A stretch of 64,000 bases of DNA from Haematobia irritans (lineage: Eukaryota; Arthropoda; Insecta; Diptera; Muscidae). The notes under the pieces are model-generated. The model was not told the DNA's origin and did not search any database. It worked only from the letters and a program-made list of their open reading frames with translations. Location of the stretch: NCBI RefSeq assembly GCF_050003625.1, contig NC_134398.1, positions 199,337,700-199,401,699 on the forward strand, in the 5' to 3' direction. Both the position numbers and the translations under genes were made by a program. This document shows, one piece after another, positions 43,132 to 54,539 of the stretch; position 1 is the first letter of the stretch; every line of letters starts with the position of its first letter.

Positions 43132-45129
43132 AAAATATTCTGCTGGGTTATCCATAGGCCTAGATTTAAATTGCCTACGAATTATTTCTGTATTTTATCA
43201 AATTTTAACAGACACTCACATATATCTACAGCAACACATAGAAATCTCTAATAGACAAGTGGCAAAAATATCTCTATAAGGAATTTAAATTTCTTAATTT
43301 TAAAAATGTCCAATTTGTATGAAAAACTCTTACGTTCTTATCAAAATAGTTGTGATATTATTTAAAGAAATGTCATATGAACCATATCACACAATTTTCT
43401 TTAGCAAATGAATGATGCATATCTAAATAAAATAAGAGTATAAGTGAATATAACAGTGTGTGTGTGTAGGAGACCAAACTTTGAGAGAGAAATAATTTCA
43501 TGGTAAAGACTATTCAATCACATAAACATTCACACACACACAACAGACATATACTATCATATCCGTTTCCTTTTAGCTTTAGCATTAAAAAGATAGCCTA
43601 TTTGAAACATTTTAATTTGTTATACATTTCTAAATCCCAAAAAGATAGATTTATTTCTCTTAAATGCTAGATTATGTTTATTCATTTTTTTTTTTTTGGT
43701 TTTGTTTCATCTTGAAAGAAATTAATTTTTAATTTTATGGTTTTTAACTTTTTCTTGTTTTTGAATTTGTTGGTATAGAAAATAACCCCATCATTGCTTT
43801 TATACACAATACGAAGCTTTTCCCTTTAATGGTTATTAGGCCTTGGCGAATAGACGATGTAAGAAAAGATGATGATGGGCAAGGGGAAATATTGCCCATT
43901 GCGTCGAGGGGTCTATTAAAATGCTGTTAATGAAGGGGTTATTGGCTTACAGATATTTACACTGCCATCCATCATGATAAGCCCCCCGAATGGAAGGGGG
44001 TCAAATAAAGATAGAGGCTTACTTTTGCCTATTCACTTAATCGCCTATTAAAAGTCCATATATTTATTTCGCTGGATTTTCAAATACTAAGGGGGAAAGA
44101 AAATGCAAAAAAACTCTAATACCACAACCCATAAAAAGCCTTTTTGAGGGGAAAAAATGCCTTTCTTATTTTGGGCTTGAAGTTAGTAGCGCTAAATACC
44201 ATTTAGCCAATTCACTCAGTAACCATTAAAACCCTCAAAATAACATTAACTGCAAATGATAAGAACTCGTCCTCTTCTTGGAAAAAGGCTTATAGGCAAG
44301 GAGGACCACAACCATAAAGGTTACCTCAATAGACCTTTACCATCACTACTGCATCAGCACTTAACCCAGGATAATTGTAGGGACACACTATTATCATTGG
44401 GATTTTACTGAAATTGGTCACATTTATTTGGGTAACATTATTTGTGGGTACTTCGACAAAAGGTTTCTATTCTCCACAAAACCAGAGATTACCCATAAAG
44501 ATTACCGATAGTGAGAGAGAATTAAAGGCAAATTATGCAGATAGATGGGCAACCATATGCCATGGGATGTGTATTCCCCTTGGTATGATATAAAGGTAGT
44601 CCATATGTCAAACTTTATCATAGGTAAAGGTGTTTGGCTTTGGTGGTTTATCACGGAAATGGGAAATGTTTAAATAGTGTTGGTTGTAATGGCTTGATTA
44701 CAATAGGAAATGTAAAGTATTTTATATCTTTTACTAGAGAAGCCCATATTAAAAACCAAAAGAAAATGACTACATTATAGCCTTTACCAAATCCTTCGAA
44801 TTTGATGGTTTATATTCGCATACACATTTATTTAAATCAGAACCGATTTTGACAACATTTTTCACATTTTTACAAAATCTCAAGAGTTAAAAATTAAATC
44901 AGTTAATGCCACGGGGACGAAGAACAATGCTAGTAAACAACAAATAAGAAAAGTCTGGCAAGTTCGGCTACAAAAATGTAATATGGCGATTTTTTTTATC
45001 AAACCCCGATCGTATGGTTTAGGGTATGAAACAGATAAAGAACGGCCTTAATCGTGTGTCAAACTGCAGGCATTTTCTATTGATCTCTTTCTCTCTCCTA
45101 TTTCTCATATGAACAAGTGATTAAAGTAA
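43132..45129. other. Unique-looking AT-rich spacer, 2 kb
   Basis: The longest stretch with no recognisable repeat. Short GT/CA microsatellites lie near 43456 and 43531. No open frame with coding character and no credible splice-linked exons. Candidate intronic or regulatory host DNA. Confidence 0.45.
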
Positions 45130-45410
45130 AATTTCCATAGAAATGGAATTTTGCAGAAATTTTCAATAGAAATACAATTTTGACAACATTTTCTGAAGAA
45201 AGAAAAATTGAAAAAGTTTTTCTATAGAAATAAGATTTTGCAGAAATTTTCTTAAGAAATAAAATTTTGAAAAAAATTTCTATGGAAATAAATTTTTGCA
45301 GAAATTTTCTATAGAAATAAAATTTTGACAGAATTTTCAATAGAAATAAAATAAAATTTTGACAAAATTTTCCGTAGAAACAAAATTTTGAGAAAATTTT
45401 CTATAGAAAG
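45130..45410 (-). repeat. 30-bp array, reverse orientation
   Basis: About nine degenerate units of complement form (AATAAAATTTTGACAAAATT, CAGAAATTTTC variants). It abuts the 3' end of the family A Helentron at 45418. Confidence 0.85.
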
Positions 45411-45417
45411 ACCATTT

Positions 45418-46340
45418 AAAACAAGTATATACGGCCGTAAGTTCGGCCAGGCCGAATCTTATGTACCCTCCACAATGGATTGCGTAGAAACTTCTACGAA
45501 AGACTGCCATCCATGGGATATGGGGGATGTATGGGGGTCGCTTATGTGGGGGCTATATACAATTATGAACTTGATATGGACCAATTTTTGTGTGATTGGG
45601 GATCGATTTATCTGAGGGCTATATATAAATATAGACTGATATGGACCTAGTCAGGCATGGTTTTTAACGGCCATATCTAGCACAATGTATCAAATTCCAA
45701 CTGACTCGGATGTAGTTTGCTCCTCCAAGTGGCTCCAAAACCAAATCTCGGGATCGGCTTATAGGGGTCTATATATGATGGACTGATATGGACCACTTTT
45801 GGCATGGTTGTTAAATATCATATACTACCACCACGTACCAAATTTCAACCAGATCGGATGAATTTTGCTTCTCCATAAGGCACCGGAGGTCAAATCTGCG
45901 GATAGGTTTATGTGGGGACTATATATAATTATGGACCGATTTCAACCAATTTTTGCATGGGTGTTTGAGGCCATATATTAACACCACGTACTAAATTTGA
46001 ACGTAATCAGATGAATTTTGGTCTTCCAAGAGGCTCCGGAGGTCAAATCTGGTGATCGGTTTATATGGGGGCTATATATAATTATGGACTGATATGAACC
46101 AATTCTTGCATGGTTGTTGGATACTATATAATAACATCACGTACCAAATTTCAACCGAATTGGATGAATTTTGCTCTTCCAAGGGGCTCCGGAGGTCAAA
46201 TCTGGGGATTTGCATGGGTGTTTGAGGCCATATATTAACACGACCCAGAATATATACTTTATATGGTCTTAGAGCAATATTTCGATGTGTTACAAACGAA
46301 TGACAAACTTATTATACCCCCGTCACCATTCTATGATGGT
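45418..46340 (-). mobile_element. Helentron family A copy lacking the GTCY block
   Basis: AACAAGTATATACGGCCGTA and AGTTCGGCCAGGCCGAATC give an intact 3' hairpin. Units with GGATCGGTTTATATGGGGGC follow. At about 46210-46240 the sequence jumps from TTTGCATGGGTGTTTGAGG to CACGACCCAGAATATATAC, deleting the GTCY region, then ends CACCATTCTATGATGG. Confidence 0.8.
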
Positions 46341-46935
46341 TACAAGGGGGAACAATATCTAAATCTGAACCGATTGTGATGATATTTTGCACATAAAGTC
46401 CGTACTATAGAAGATTAGAGTAAGCCAAATTTGAGTAAGATCGGTTGATAAACTCGGGCGAAACATATATATGAGACCTATAGCTAAATCTGAACCGATT
46501 TCGATGATTTTTTGCACATATAGTAAGTGCTATAGAAAATTCAAAAATCGGGCAAAATCGGGCGATACATATATAAGGGAGCTATATCTAAATCTGAACT
46601 GATTTCAATGAAATTTGGCACGCTTAAAGGGTGGTCAATTGGATTACCTTGGGGCAAATTTGACGCCGATTCATTAGCGTTCGTCCTTGTACCAAAAAAA
46701 TGCCACACACCAAATTTCATCAAAATCGGTTAATAATTGAGACTGGAATCCTGCGAACAACAAATACATGGACGAACGGACAGACGGACACAAAGCGCTA
46801 GATCGACTCAGGAGGTGATTCTGAGTCGATCGGTATATATTTTATGGGGTCTAAAATCAATATTTCTTTTAGGCACATTTTTTGGCAGATCAAAGTTATT
46901 ATACCCTGGCCACTATGTGGTTTAGGGTATACAAA
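46341..46935 (-). mobile_element. Helentron family B relative, 5' portion
   Basis: AGCTATATCTAAATCTGAAC blocks recur at about 46490 and 46575, then GGACGAACGGACAGACGGAC (GTCY complement), GATCGACTCAGGAGG and the fold-back end TTATACCCTGGCCACTATG with GGTTTAGGGTATA. It matches, reversed, the beginning of the copy at 1-200. The 3' hairpin is absent. Confidence 0.75.
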
Positions 46936-47644
46936 TATTATTAATATTTTCACTTTAATTGCTATTTGTATTCCATCAGAAAATCAATTTCAATGACTTT
47001 TCCGTTAAAATATGTATGTCCTGCCTGTAGAATAACAAACTCTTGTTCTTTTTTTTATTAAAGTCCACATACTGGACAATGTTGGAAATTAATTGATTGT
47101 ATAATTGTATTCGATTGATTACATTGTGTATTTAAATTTAGATAAAAGAACAATACTTTTCATATGTGCGCAAAATGTTTTTTTCTCACATATTGCAATT
47201 AACTATTAAAATAATTCATTTATGCCAATAAAAACAAATAACAAGAATGTTCGTTTTTTTCCACATCTTAATTTAATGGATGCATCAATGGGACCATATT
47301 TGACGGTACTCTACTCTTTTTTATGCAACTCTCTATTTACATTGCCTGTAGTATGAAGCTATTATAAATCGCAGTAATTTAAATAAAAATATCTCAAAAA
47401 TCATAATAAAGTTAATTTCTTTGCCATGTTGGTGGTCTTTGCCAGTTAATGGTTTTACATGGGCCATCGATTGCTGGCAACAGGCGAAAAATAAAATTAA
47501 AATAAACATGTGAGTAAACGATTTTCATTATTCAAGCTTGTGCAAGGATGGGCAATAAACAAAAGTAAACACATACAGGGTGGCTGATATGTAATGGAAT
47601 TAAATAAAGCACAATCCGTCGCAGACTAACTAATTTTTAAGATT
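46936..47644. other. AT-rich spacer, no gene seen
   Basis: No repeat family found elsewhere in the window and no convincing frame. Confidence 0.45.
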
Positions 47645-48965
47645 TTTTTTAAAGAAAATTTTGTCAAAATTTTATTTCTATAGAAACTTTTGTAAACATT
47701 TTATTTCTTTAGAAAATTTTGCCAAAATGTTATTTCTATAGAAAATTTTGTCAAAATTGTATTTCTATAGAAAATTTTGACAAAAATTTTTTCTACAGTC
47801 AAAATTTTATTATTATAAAAAATTTTCTCACAATTTTATTTCAATAGAAAATTTTCTCACAATTTTAGTTCTATAGAAAATTTTGTCAAAATGTTATTTC
47901 TATAGAAAATTTTGTCAAAATTTTATTTCTATAGAAAATTTTGTCAAAATGATATTTCTATAGAAAATTTTGTCAAAATGTTATTTCTATAGAAAATTTT
48001 GACAAAAATTTTTTTCTACAGAAATTGTTGTCAACATTTTATTTCTCTTGGACTTTTTGTCAAAATTTTATTTCCATAAAAAAAAATTTCAAAATCTATT
48101 TCTATAGAAAGTTTTATCAAAATTATTTTATTTGTATACAAAATTTTCTCACAATTTTATTTCTATAGAAAATTTTCTCACAATTTTATTTCTATAGAAA
48201 ATTTTCTTAAAATTTTATTTCTATAGACAAATTTGTCAAAATTTTATTTCTATAGACAAATTTGCCAAAAATTTATTTCTATAGATAATTTTGACAAAAT
48301 TTTTTTCTACAGAAATTGTTGTCAACATTTTATTCCTATTGGACTTTTTGTCAAAATTTTATTTTTATACAAAATTTTCTCACAATTTTATTTCTATAGA
48401 AAATTTTTTCACAATTTTATTTCTATAGAAAATGTTGTCAAAATGTTATTTCTATAGAAAATTTTGTCAAAATTTTATTTCTATTGAAAATTTTGTCAAA
48501 ATTATATTTCTATAGAAAATTTTACCAAAATTTTATTTCTATAGAATATTTTGTCAAAATTTTATTTCTACAGAAATTGTTGTCAACATTTTATTTCTAT
48601 GGGACTTTATTTCCATTTTTATTTCCAATTTTATTTCCATAGAAAATTTTTCAAAATCTATTTCTATAGAAAGTTTTAACAAAATTATTTTATTTGTATA
48701 CAAAATTTGTTCACAATTTTATTTCTATAGAAAATTTTTTCACAATTTTATTTCTATAGACAATTTTGTCAAAATTTTATTTCTATAGACAAATTTGTCA
48801 AAATTTTATTTCTATAGAAAATTTTGATAAAATTTTATTTCTATAGGAAATTTTGACAAAAATTTTTTCTACAGAAATTGTTGTCAATATTTTATTTCTA
48901 TTGAAAATTTTGTCAAATTTTTATTTCAATAGAAAATTTTTTTAAAATTTTATTTCTATAGAAAT
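47645..48965 (+). repeat. 30-bp array with higher-order repeat
   Basis: Monomers are organised into larger blocks: TCTACAGAAATTGTTGTCAA occurs at 48009, 48304, 48566 and 48866, and CAAAATTATTTTATTTGTAT at about 48118 and 48678 (560 bp apart). Unit variants TTTCTCACAATTTTATTTC are grouped within the blocks. This indicates amplification by unequal exchange of multi-monomer segments. Confidence 0.88.
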
Positions 48966-48989
48966 GCGGCATTTTGTTCCATTTCGCCA

Positions 48990-49345
48990 CCATTGAGATG
49001 ATCGACACTTAAGCATCTTTTAGTACCTACATTACTGTCCAAAATGCTCTAGGCTACGGTGTAAATTCCCAGCTGATCCATTTGACAAGTAAACTGATTA
49101 GTTTGGAATGTCTTCTCAGTTCGGTAACTGGCTAGTTTCGTGCAAGGGAAGCAACTTCTTGCCTCTTTCCCAAGTTTTTTTGTGGATCAATAAGCCCTTA
49201 TACTTTTTAGCTTTAGTCCAACTTCATTTTTCAATATGTGTTCCATCCATTCTCGCAATATTTCAAGCTCAAGAGCAAGTTTTCTACCACTGGGATGAGG
49301 ATTTCGATCAACTTCGCTTTTCGAATAATTTCTGGTGTTGTTATC
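48990..49345 (-). pseudogene. Second fragment of the Tc1/mariner-type transposase
   Basis: Collinear on the minus strand with the relic at 1600-2329: a region reading like SGRKLALEL near 49300-49265, then HILKNE-type sequence (TTCATTTTTCAATATGTG on plus, 49225-49242), then DPQK (TTTTTGTGGATC). Plus-strand blocks TTTTTCAATATGTG and TTCTGGTGTTGTTA are shared with the first copy. Several stops and frameshifts. It extends further toward the N-terminus than the first copy and lacks the catalytic and C-terminal parts. Confidence 0.55.
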
Positions 49346-49812
49346 ACGGTTGCCACAGTTGGTAGAAATCTACCAAAAATGGTACATTATTTACTGTTTG
49401 GTAGGTTGGAACAATTCTTGATGTTTTCGTAAATTTTTTGTACAGAAATAACAGTTGGTAAAATTTTGACAACATTTTCTATAGAAATAAAATTTTTACA
49501 AAATTTTCTATATATATACAATTTTTACACAATTTTCTAAAGAAATAAAATGTTGACAAAATTTTCTATAGAAATAAAATTTTGACAAAATTTTCTATAG
49601 AAATAAATTTTTGACAAAATTTTCTATAGAAAAAAATCTTGACAAAATTTTCTCTGGAAATAAAATGTTGGCAAATTTTTCTATAGAAATAAAATTTTGA
49701 CAAAATTTTCCATAAAAAAATTTTTTTTTGACTAAATTTTCTATAGAACTAAAATTTTGATCAAATTTTTTGTAGAAATAATATTTTGACAAAATTTTCT
49801 ATATAAATAGGG
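49346..49812 (-). repeat. Array edge block plus 30-bp array, reverse orientation
   Basis: CGGTTGCCACAGTTGGTAGA, CTGTTTGGTAGG and TTCTTGATGTTTTCGTAAAT form the edge block also seen at 54019-54170. About twelve 30-bp units in complement orientation follow. A SINE is inserted at 49813. Confidence 0.8.
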
Positions 49813-50158
49813 AGCCACCTTGTGTATGCAAGGCATGCCCGCCTTGCATACACAAGGTCGTGGGTTCGATTCCTGCTTCGACCGAACACCAAAAAGTTTT
49901 TCAGTGGAGGATTATCCCACCTCAGTAATGCTGGTGACATTTCTGAGGGTTTCACAGCTTCTCTAAGTGGTTTCACTGCAATGTGGAACGCCGTTCGGAC
50001 TCGGCTATAAAAAGGAGGTCCCTTGTCATTGAGCTTAATATGGAATCTGGCAGCACTCAGTAATAAGAGAGAAGTTCACCAATGTGGTATCACAATGGAC
50101 TGAATAGTCTAAGTGAGCCCGATACATCGGGCTGCCACCTAAACTAACTAACTAACTA
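49813..50158 (+). mobile_element. tRNA-derived SINE, copy 4, with inverted patch in its head
   Basis: The body and tail match other copies (tail ACTAACTAACTAACTAAC). In the head, the A-box segment GTGGTGCAATGGTTAG is replaced by TTGTGTATGCAAGG. As a result CCTTGTGTATGCAAGG and CCTTGCATACACAAGG form a perfect 16-bp inverted repeat around CATGCCCG. The A box is lost; the B box GGTTCGATTCC is intact. Flanks TTCTATATAAATA and TTCTATAGAAATA are a probable 13-bp target duplication within the 30-bp array. Confidence 0.9.
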
Positions 50159-52040
50159 ACTTCTATAGAAATAAAATTTCTAAAATTTCTATAGAAATAA
50201 AATTTCTAAAATTTCTATAGAAATAAAAACATTTTCTATAGAAACAAATTTTGACAAATTTTTCTATAGAAATAAAATTTTGACAAAATAAAAAATTTTT
50301 ATATTCAGTTTTCATAGTTGACCCTTGGAATTTTATAATTATTGGGATATTTGGTTTGGCTTGAGGTCATGATAAATGAAAAATGCTGTTGTAATAGCTC
50401 TTCATTGTTTTATTATTGAAATATTGCTATTTACAAACATAAAATTTTTACAAAATTTTCCATAGAAATACAACTTGCTATAGAAATAAAATTTTGACAA
50501 AATTTTCTATAGAAATAATATGTTTTGACACCATTTTCTATAGAAATAATATTTTTTGACAACATTTTCTATAGAAATAGTTTTTTAACAAAATGTTCTA
50601 TATAAATAATTTTTGGGCGATTTTTCTATGAAAATAAAATTTTGACAAAATTTTCTATAGAAATAAAATTTTGACAAAATTTTCTATAGAGATAAAATTT
50701 TGACAAAATTTTCTATAGAAATAGTTTTTTGACAAAATTTTCTATAGGAATAGTTTGTTGACAAAATTTTCTATATAAATAATTCTTGGGCGATATTTCT
50801 ATGGAAATAAAATTTTGACAAAATTTTCTATAGAAATAAAATTTTGACAAAATTTTCCATAGAAATAAAATTTTGACAAAATTTTCTATAGAAATAAAAT
50901 TTTGACAAAATTTTCTATAGAAATAAAATGTTGACAAAATTTTCTATAGAAATAAAATGTTGACAAAATTTTCTATAGAAATAGTTTTTTGACAACATTT
51001 TCTATAGAAATAAAATTTTGAGAAAATTTTTTATATTCAGTTTTCTTAGTTGACCTTTGAAATTTTATAATTATTGGGATTTTAGGTTTGGCTTGAGGTC
51101 ATAGAAACATAAAAATGCTGTTGTAATTGCTCTTCATTGTTTTATTATTGCAATATTGCTATTTATAGAAATAAAATTTTGACAAAATTTTCTATAGAAA
51201 TAATATTTTTTGACAACATTTTCTATAGCAATAAAATGTTGACAACATTTTCTTTTGATATAGTTTTTTGACAACATTTTCTATAGCAATAAAATGTTGA
51301 CAACATTTTCTTTTGATATAGTTTTTTGACAAAATGTTCTATATAAATAATTTTTGGGCGATTTTTCTATGAAAATAAAATCTTGACAAAATTTTCTATA
51401 GAAATTAAATTTCGACAAAATTTTCTATAGAAATAAAATTTTGATAAAATTTTCTATAGAGATAAAATTTTGACAAAATTTTGCATAGGAATAGTTTTTT
51501 TGACAAAAATTTCTATATATATAATTTTTGGGCGATATTTCTATGGAAATAAAATTTTGACAAAATTTTCTATAGCAATAAAATTTTTACAAAATTTTCT
51601 ATAGAAATAAAATTTTGACAAAATTTTCTATAGAAATAGTTTTTTGACAACATTTCCTATATAAATAATTTTTGGGCAATTTTGCTATGGAAATAAAATT
51701 TTGAAAAAATTTTCTAAAGAAATAAAATTTTGACTAAATTTTCTATAGAAATAAGATTTTGACAAAATTTTCTATAGAAATAAAATTTTGATAAAATTAT
51801 CTATCGAAAAAATAATTTTTATCAAAATTAAAGAGAAAAAAATATTTGACAAACATTTCTAAAGAAATCAAATGTTGACAAAATTTTCTATAGAAATAAT
51901 TTTTGGTCAATTTTTCTATGGAAATAAAATTTTGACAATTTTTTTCTATAGAAATAAAATTTTGACAATTTTTTTTCTACAGAAATAAAATACCGTCTAT
52001 AGAGATAGTATGTTGACAAAATTTTCTACAGAAATAAAAT
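50159..52040 (-). repeat. 30-bp arrays with ~732-bp segmental duplication
   Basis: Reverse-orientation units with two copies of a ~150-bp non-array insert (TATTCAGTTTTCATAGTTG, GGTTTGGCTTGAGGTCAT, TGCTCTTCATTG) at about 50300 and 51033. Between them recurs a variant block with ATAAATAATTTTTGGGCGA (about 50603, 50775, 51345, 51518, 51663). A smaller direct duplication of TTTTCTTTTGATATAGTTT lies at about 51249 and 51307. Confidence 0.85.
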
Positions 52041-53418
52041 TTTTAAAAATAAGATTTTTTTGTTGGTTGCAATATATATTAGCCACAATGTACATGGACA
52101 TCTGAGGATACGAATACGTAGAAGCATATTGCCAGTAGTAAATCACAGGGACGGACTTGAATTGAAATTTAATATATCCAAAAATCTCATTTGGTAAAAA
52201 TTATTAAATAATATTCAACTTTTGATAGATGTATTGAGAATATCCCAATTTTCTGAATATTTCTGTATATATATTTTTTGCCCTTTTAATTCATGACTGG
52301 AAAATTTTTATTTCCATAGACTATGAACTCATTCTCAAAACTCAACATCACCCCTCAAGCTGTTAACTTGCATGAATACATGAATACAGACTCACCCATT
52401 CAATTCTTCACCATTGCTGAGGAACATCAGTGAAACCTTTGCAACAATTGTAGATGGCATTTATATTTTTTGCATAATTGCCACTCGATTTGTGAAATGA
52501 AAATAAATGCATTTAAGTGGCCAAGAACAAAAGTTGTGTCGCTTGCCGCCCAGCCACTATATTGTGATTATAGCAACATTTATTCTGCCGCCTACCCTTC
52601 CCCAACAAAACACATTTACGCATCATGGAACCCTAACAAATCACTACGATTTTAAAGAAACTATTGATGAATTGAACATATGGTAGCGTAATGCTTCGTC
52701 GCACACTCATGCATTAATTCATACACCCTTTACGGTTTTACAATGCAGATGGCTGACTTACTTTTATGTTGCATACTTTATGGGGGCTTGTTTTGTTATT
52801 TTGTAAGAGAGAGAGTGAGAGAGAAGTCGATGTATGTGTGTGCTACGAAGTTTGTCAGTTTTCTACATAAGGCCAGAGAAAACATTGTAGCTTGTTATTG
52901 AGAATTTTATGATTTTTATTACATCAACGATTTCATCAGGAGTGCATTCTTTATTAAAATTTATTATTGTAATATTTCTTAGTTGGAAACAGTACACTGA
53001 AAAAAAAAACAATGCACTCTTCCACACCCAACACCAGGAAGGAAAATTTTGTTAATTTTAGAAAATTTTATCTACACTGTAAACGCAGATGTCAGACCGA
53101 TTTAATAAATCTAAGTAAATATTTTTCGCTAAACTCAAGACAAATTATTAGACGTGATTACTTTTGTTGTACTCGTTGGAAGTTTGAAGGAAAAATTGGA
53201 TTTAAAAATTGCAAAAACGTTTTTAGTACCAAACGAAATTCATGATGGGAACATTAATGGAAAAATTTACAAATTTTAAGAAACTCTGAACTATTTGGTG
53301 GGAGACACGACTTTAGTAAATCTTTATGTGTATCATTTTTTCCCCTTTTTTACTTCATTGAACTAACGTACACAAGACAACATTCTCAAAATATAATAAT
53401 TCCATGAACTAAAATAGA
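52041..53418. other. Unique-looking spacer
   Basis: Mostly non-repetitive, with GAGAGAGAGTGAGAGAGA near 52808. A CACTGAAAAAAAAAAC start at about 52996 may be another relic of the CACTGAAAAAA MITE family. No convincing coding pattern in the 60-77-codon frames. Confidence 0.45.
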
Positions 53419-53432
53419 ATTTAATTGGCTTA

Positions 53433-53778
53433 GGTTAGGTTAGGTGGCCGCCCGATGTATCAGGCTCACTTAGATTATTCAGTCCATTGTGATACCACAT
53501 TGGTGAACTTCTCTCTTATCACTGAGTGCTGCCCGATTCCATGTTAAGCTCAATGACAAGGGACCTCCTTTTTATAGCCGAGTCCGAACGGCGTTCCACA
53601 TTGCAGTGAAACCACTTAGAGAAGCTTTGAAACCCTCAGAAATGTCACCAGCATTACTGAGGTGGGATAATCCACCGCTGAAAAATTTTTGGTGTTCGGT
53701 CGAAGCAGGAATCGAACCCACGACCTTGTGTATGCAAGGCGGGCATGCTAACCATTGCACCACGGTGGCTCCCGGTGG
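53433..53778 (-). mobile_element. tRNA-derived SINE, copy 5, with 14-bp target duplication
   Basis: Reverse full copy: GGTTAGGTTAGGTGGCC tail complement, body with CTTTTTATAGCCGAGTCC, GGAATCGAACCC (B-box complement), CACCACGGTGGCTCC head. The duplication ATTTAATTGGCTTA lies at 53419-53432 and 53779-53792. Five extra bases (CGGTGG side) sit between the usual head and the duplication. Confidence 0.92.
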
Positions 53779-53792
53779 ATTTAATTGGCTTA

Positions 53793-54535
53793 AGGCCATA
53801 TAGGGTTATATATCCTCCACCATAGGAGGGCGGTTTATTAACTTTGTCATTGGTAACAAATCGAAATTTGGTCTCAGACCCCATAAGGAGCCAATTTCAT
53901 CCGATCTGGTTGAAATTTGGTATGCGGTGTTAGTGCATGACCTCTAACAACCATCCAAAAATTGGTCCATAATTATATAAAGCCCCCCATAAAAACTGAT
54001 ACCCAGATTTGGCTTGCGGACACAGTTGCCCCCAAGCCAAAAATAATCTACCAAAATACTACCAAACAAAAAAATTTTTCTTTACAAAATTTTATTTCCA
54101 TAAAAAATGGTCGTTTTTTTTACTGTTTGGTAGAATTCTTGATGTTTTGGTAGATTTTGCAAAATATTCCTTTCCAACTAAGAGGCATTTCATAAATTGT
54201 CTATAGAAATAAACTTTTACCAACATTTTCGATGGAAATAAAATTTTGACAACATTTTCTATGGAAATACAATTTTGACAAAATTTTCTATAGAAATAAA
54301 ATTTTGACAAAATTTTCTATAGAAATAGAATTTTAGCAAATTTCATCCGATGCGGTTGAAATTTGGTATGTGGTGTTAATATTTGGCCCCTACCAACCAT
54401 CCAAAAATTGGTCCATAATTATATATAGCCCCAATATAAACCGATCCCCAGATTTGGCTTGCGAACACGGTTGCCTTTCAAGCCAAAATAATCTACCAAA
54501 GTTTTGAGAACATTTTACCAAAATACTGGCAAACA
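53793..54535 (+). mobile_element. Helentron family A remnant with internal duplication
   Basis: Starts with a weak fold-back end (TATCCTCCACCATAGGAGGG) and jumps from ACCCCATAAG directly into the 153-bp unit region. A block running from AATTTCATCCGATCTGG through ATTTGGCTTGCGGACAC to AAAATAATCTACCAAAAT (53893-54060) and into an array recurs at about 54335-54520. Both copies switch from CTTGCGxACAC to the array edge at the same base. Confidence 0.75.
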
Positions 54536-54539
54536 AATA

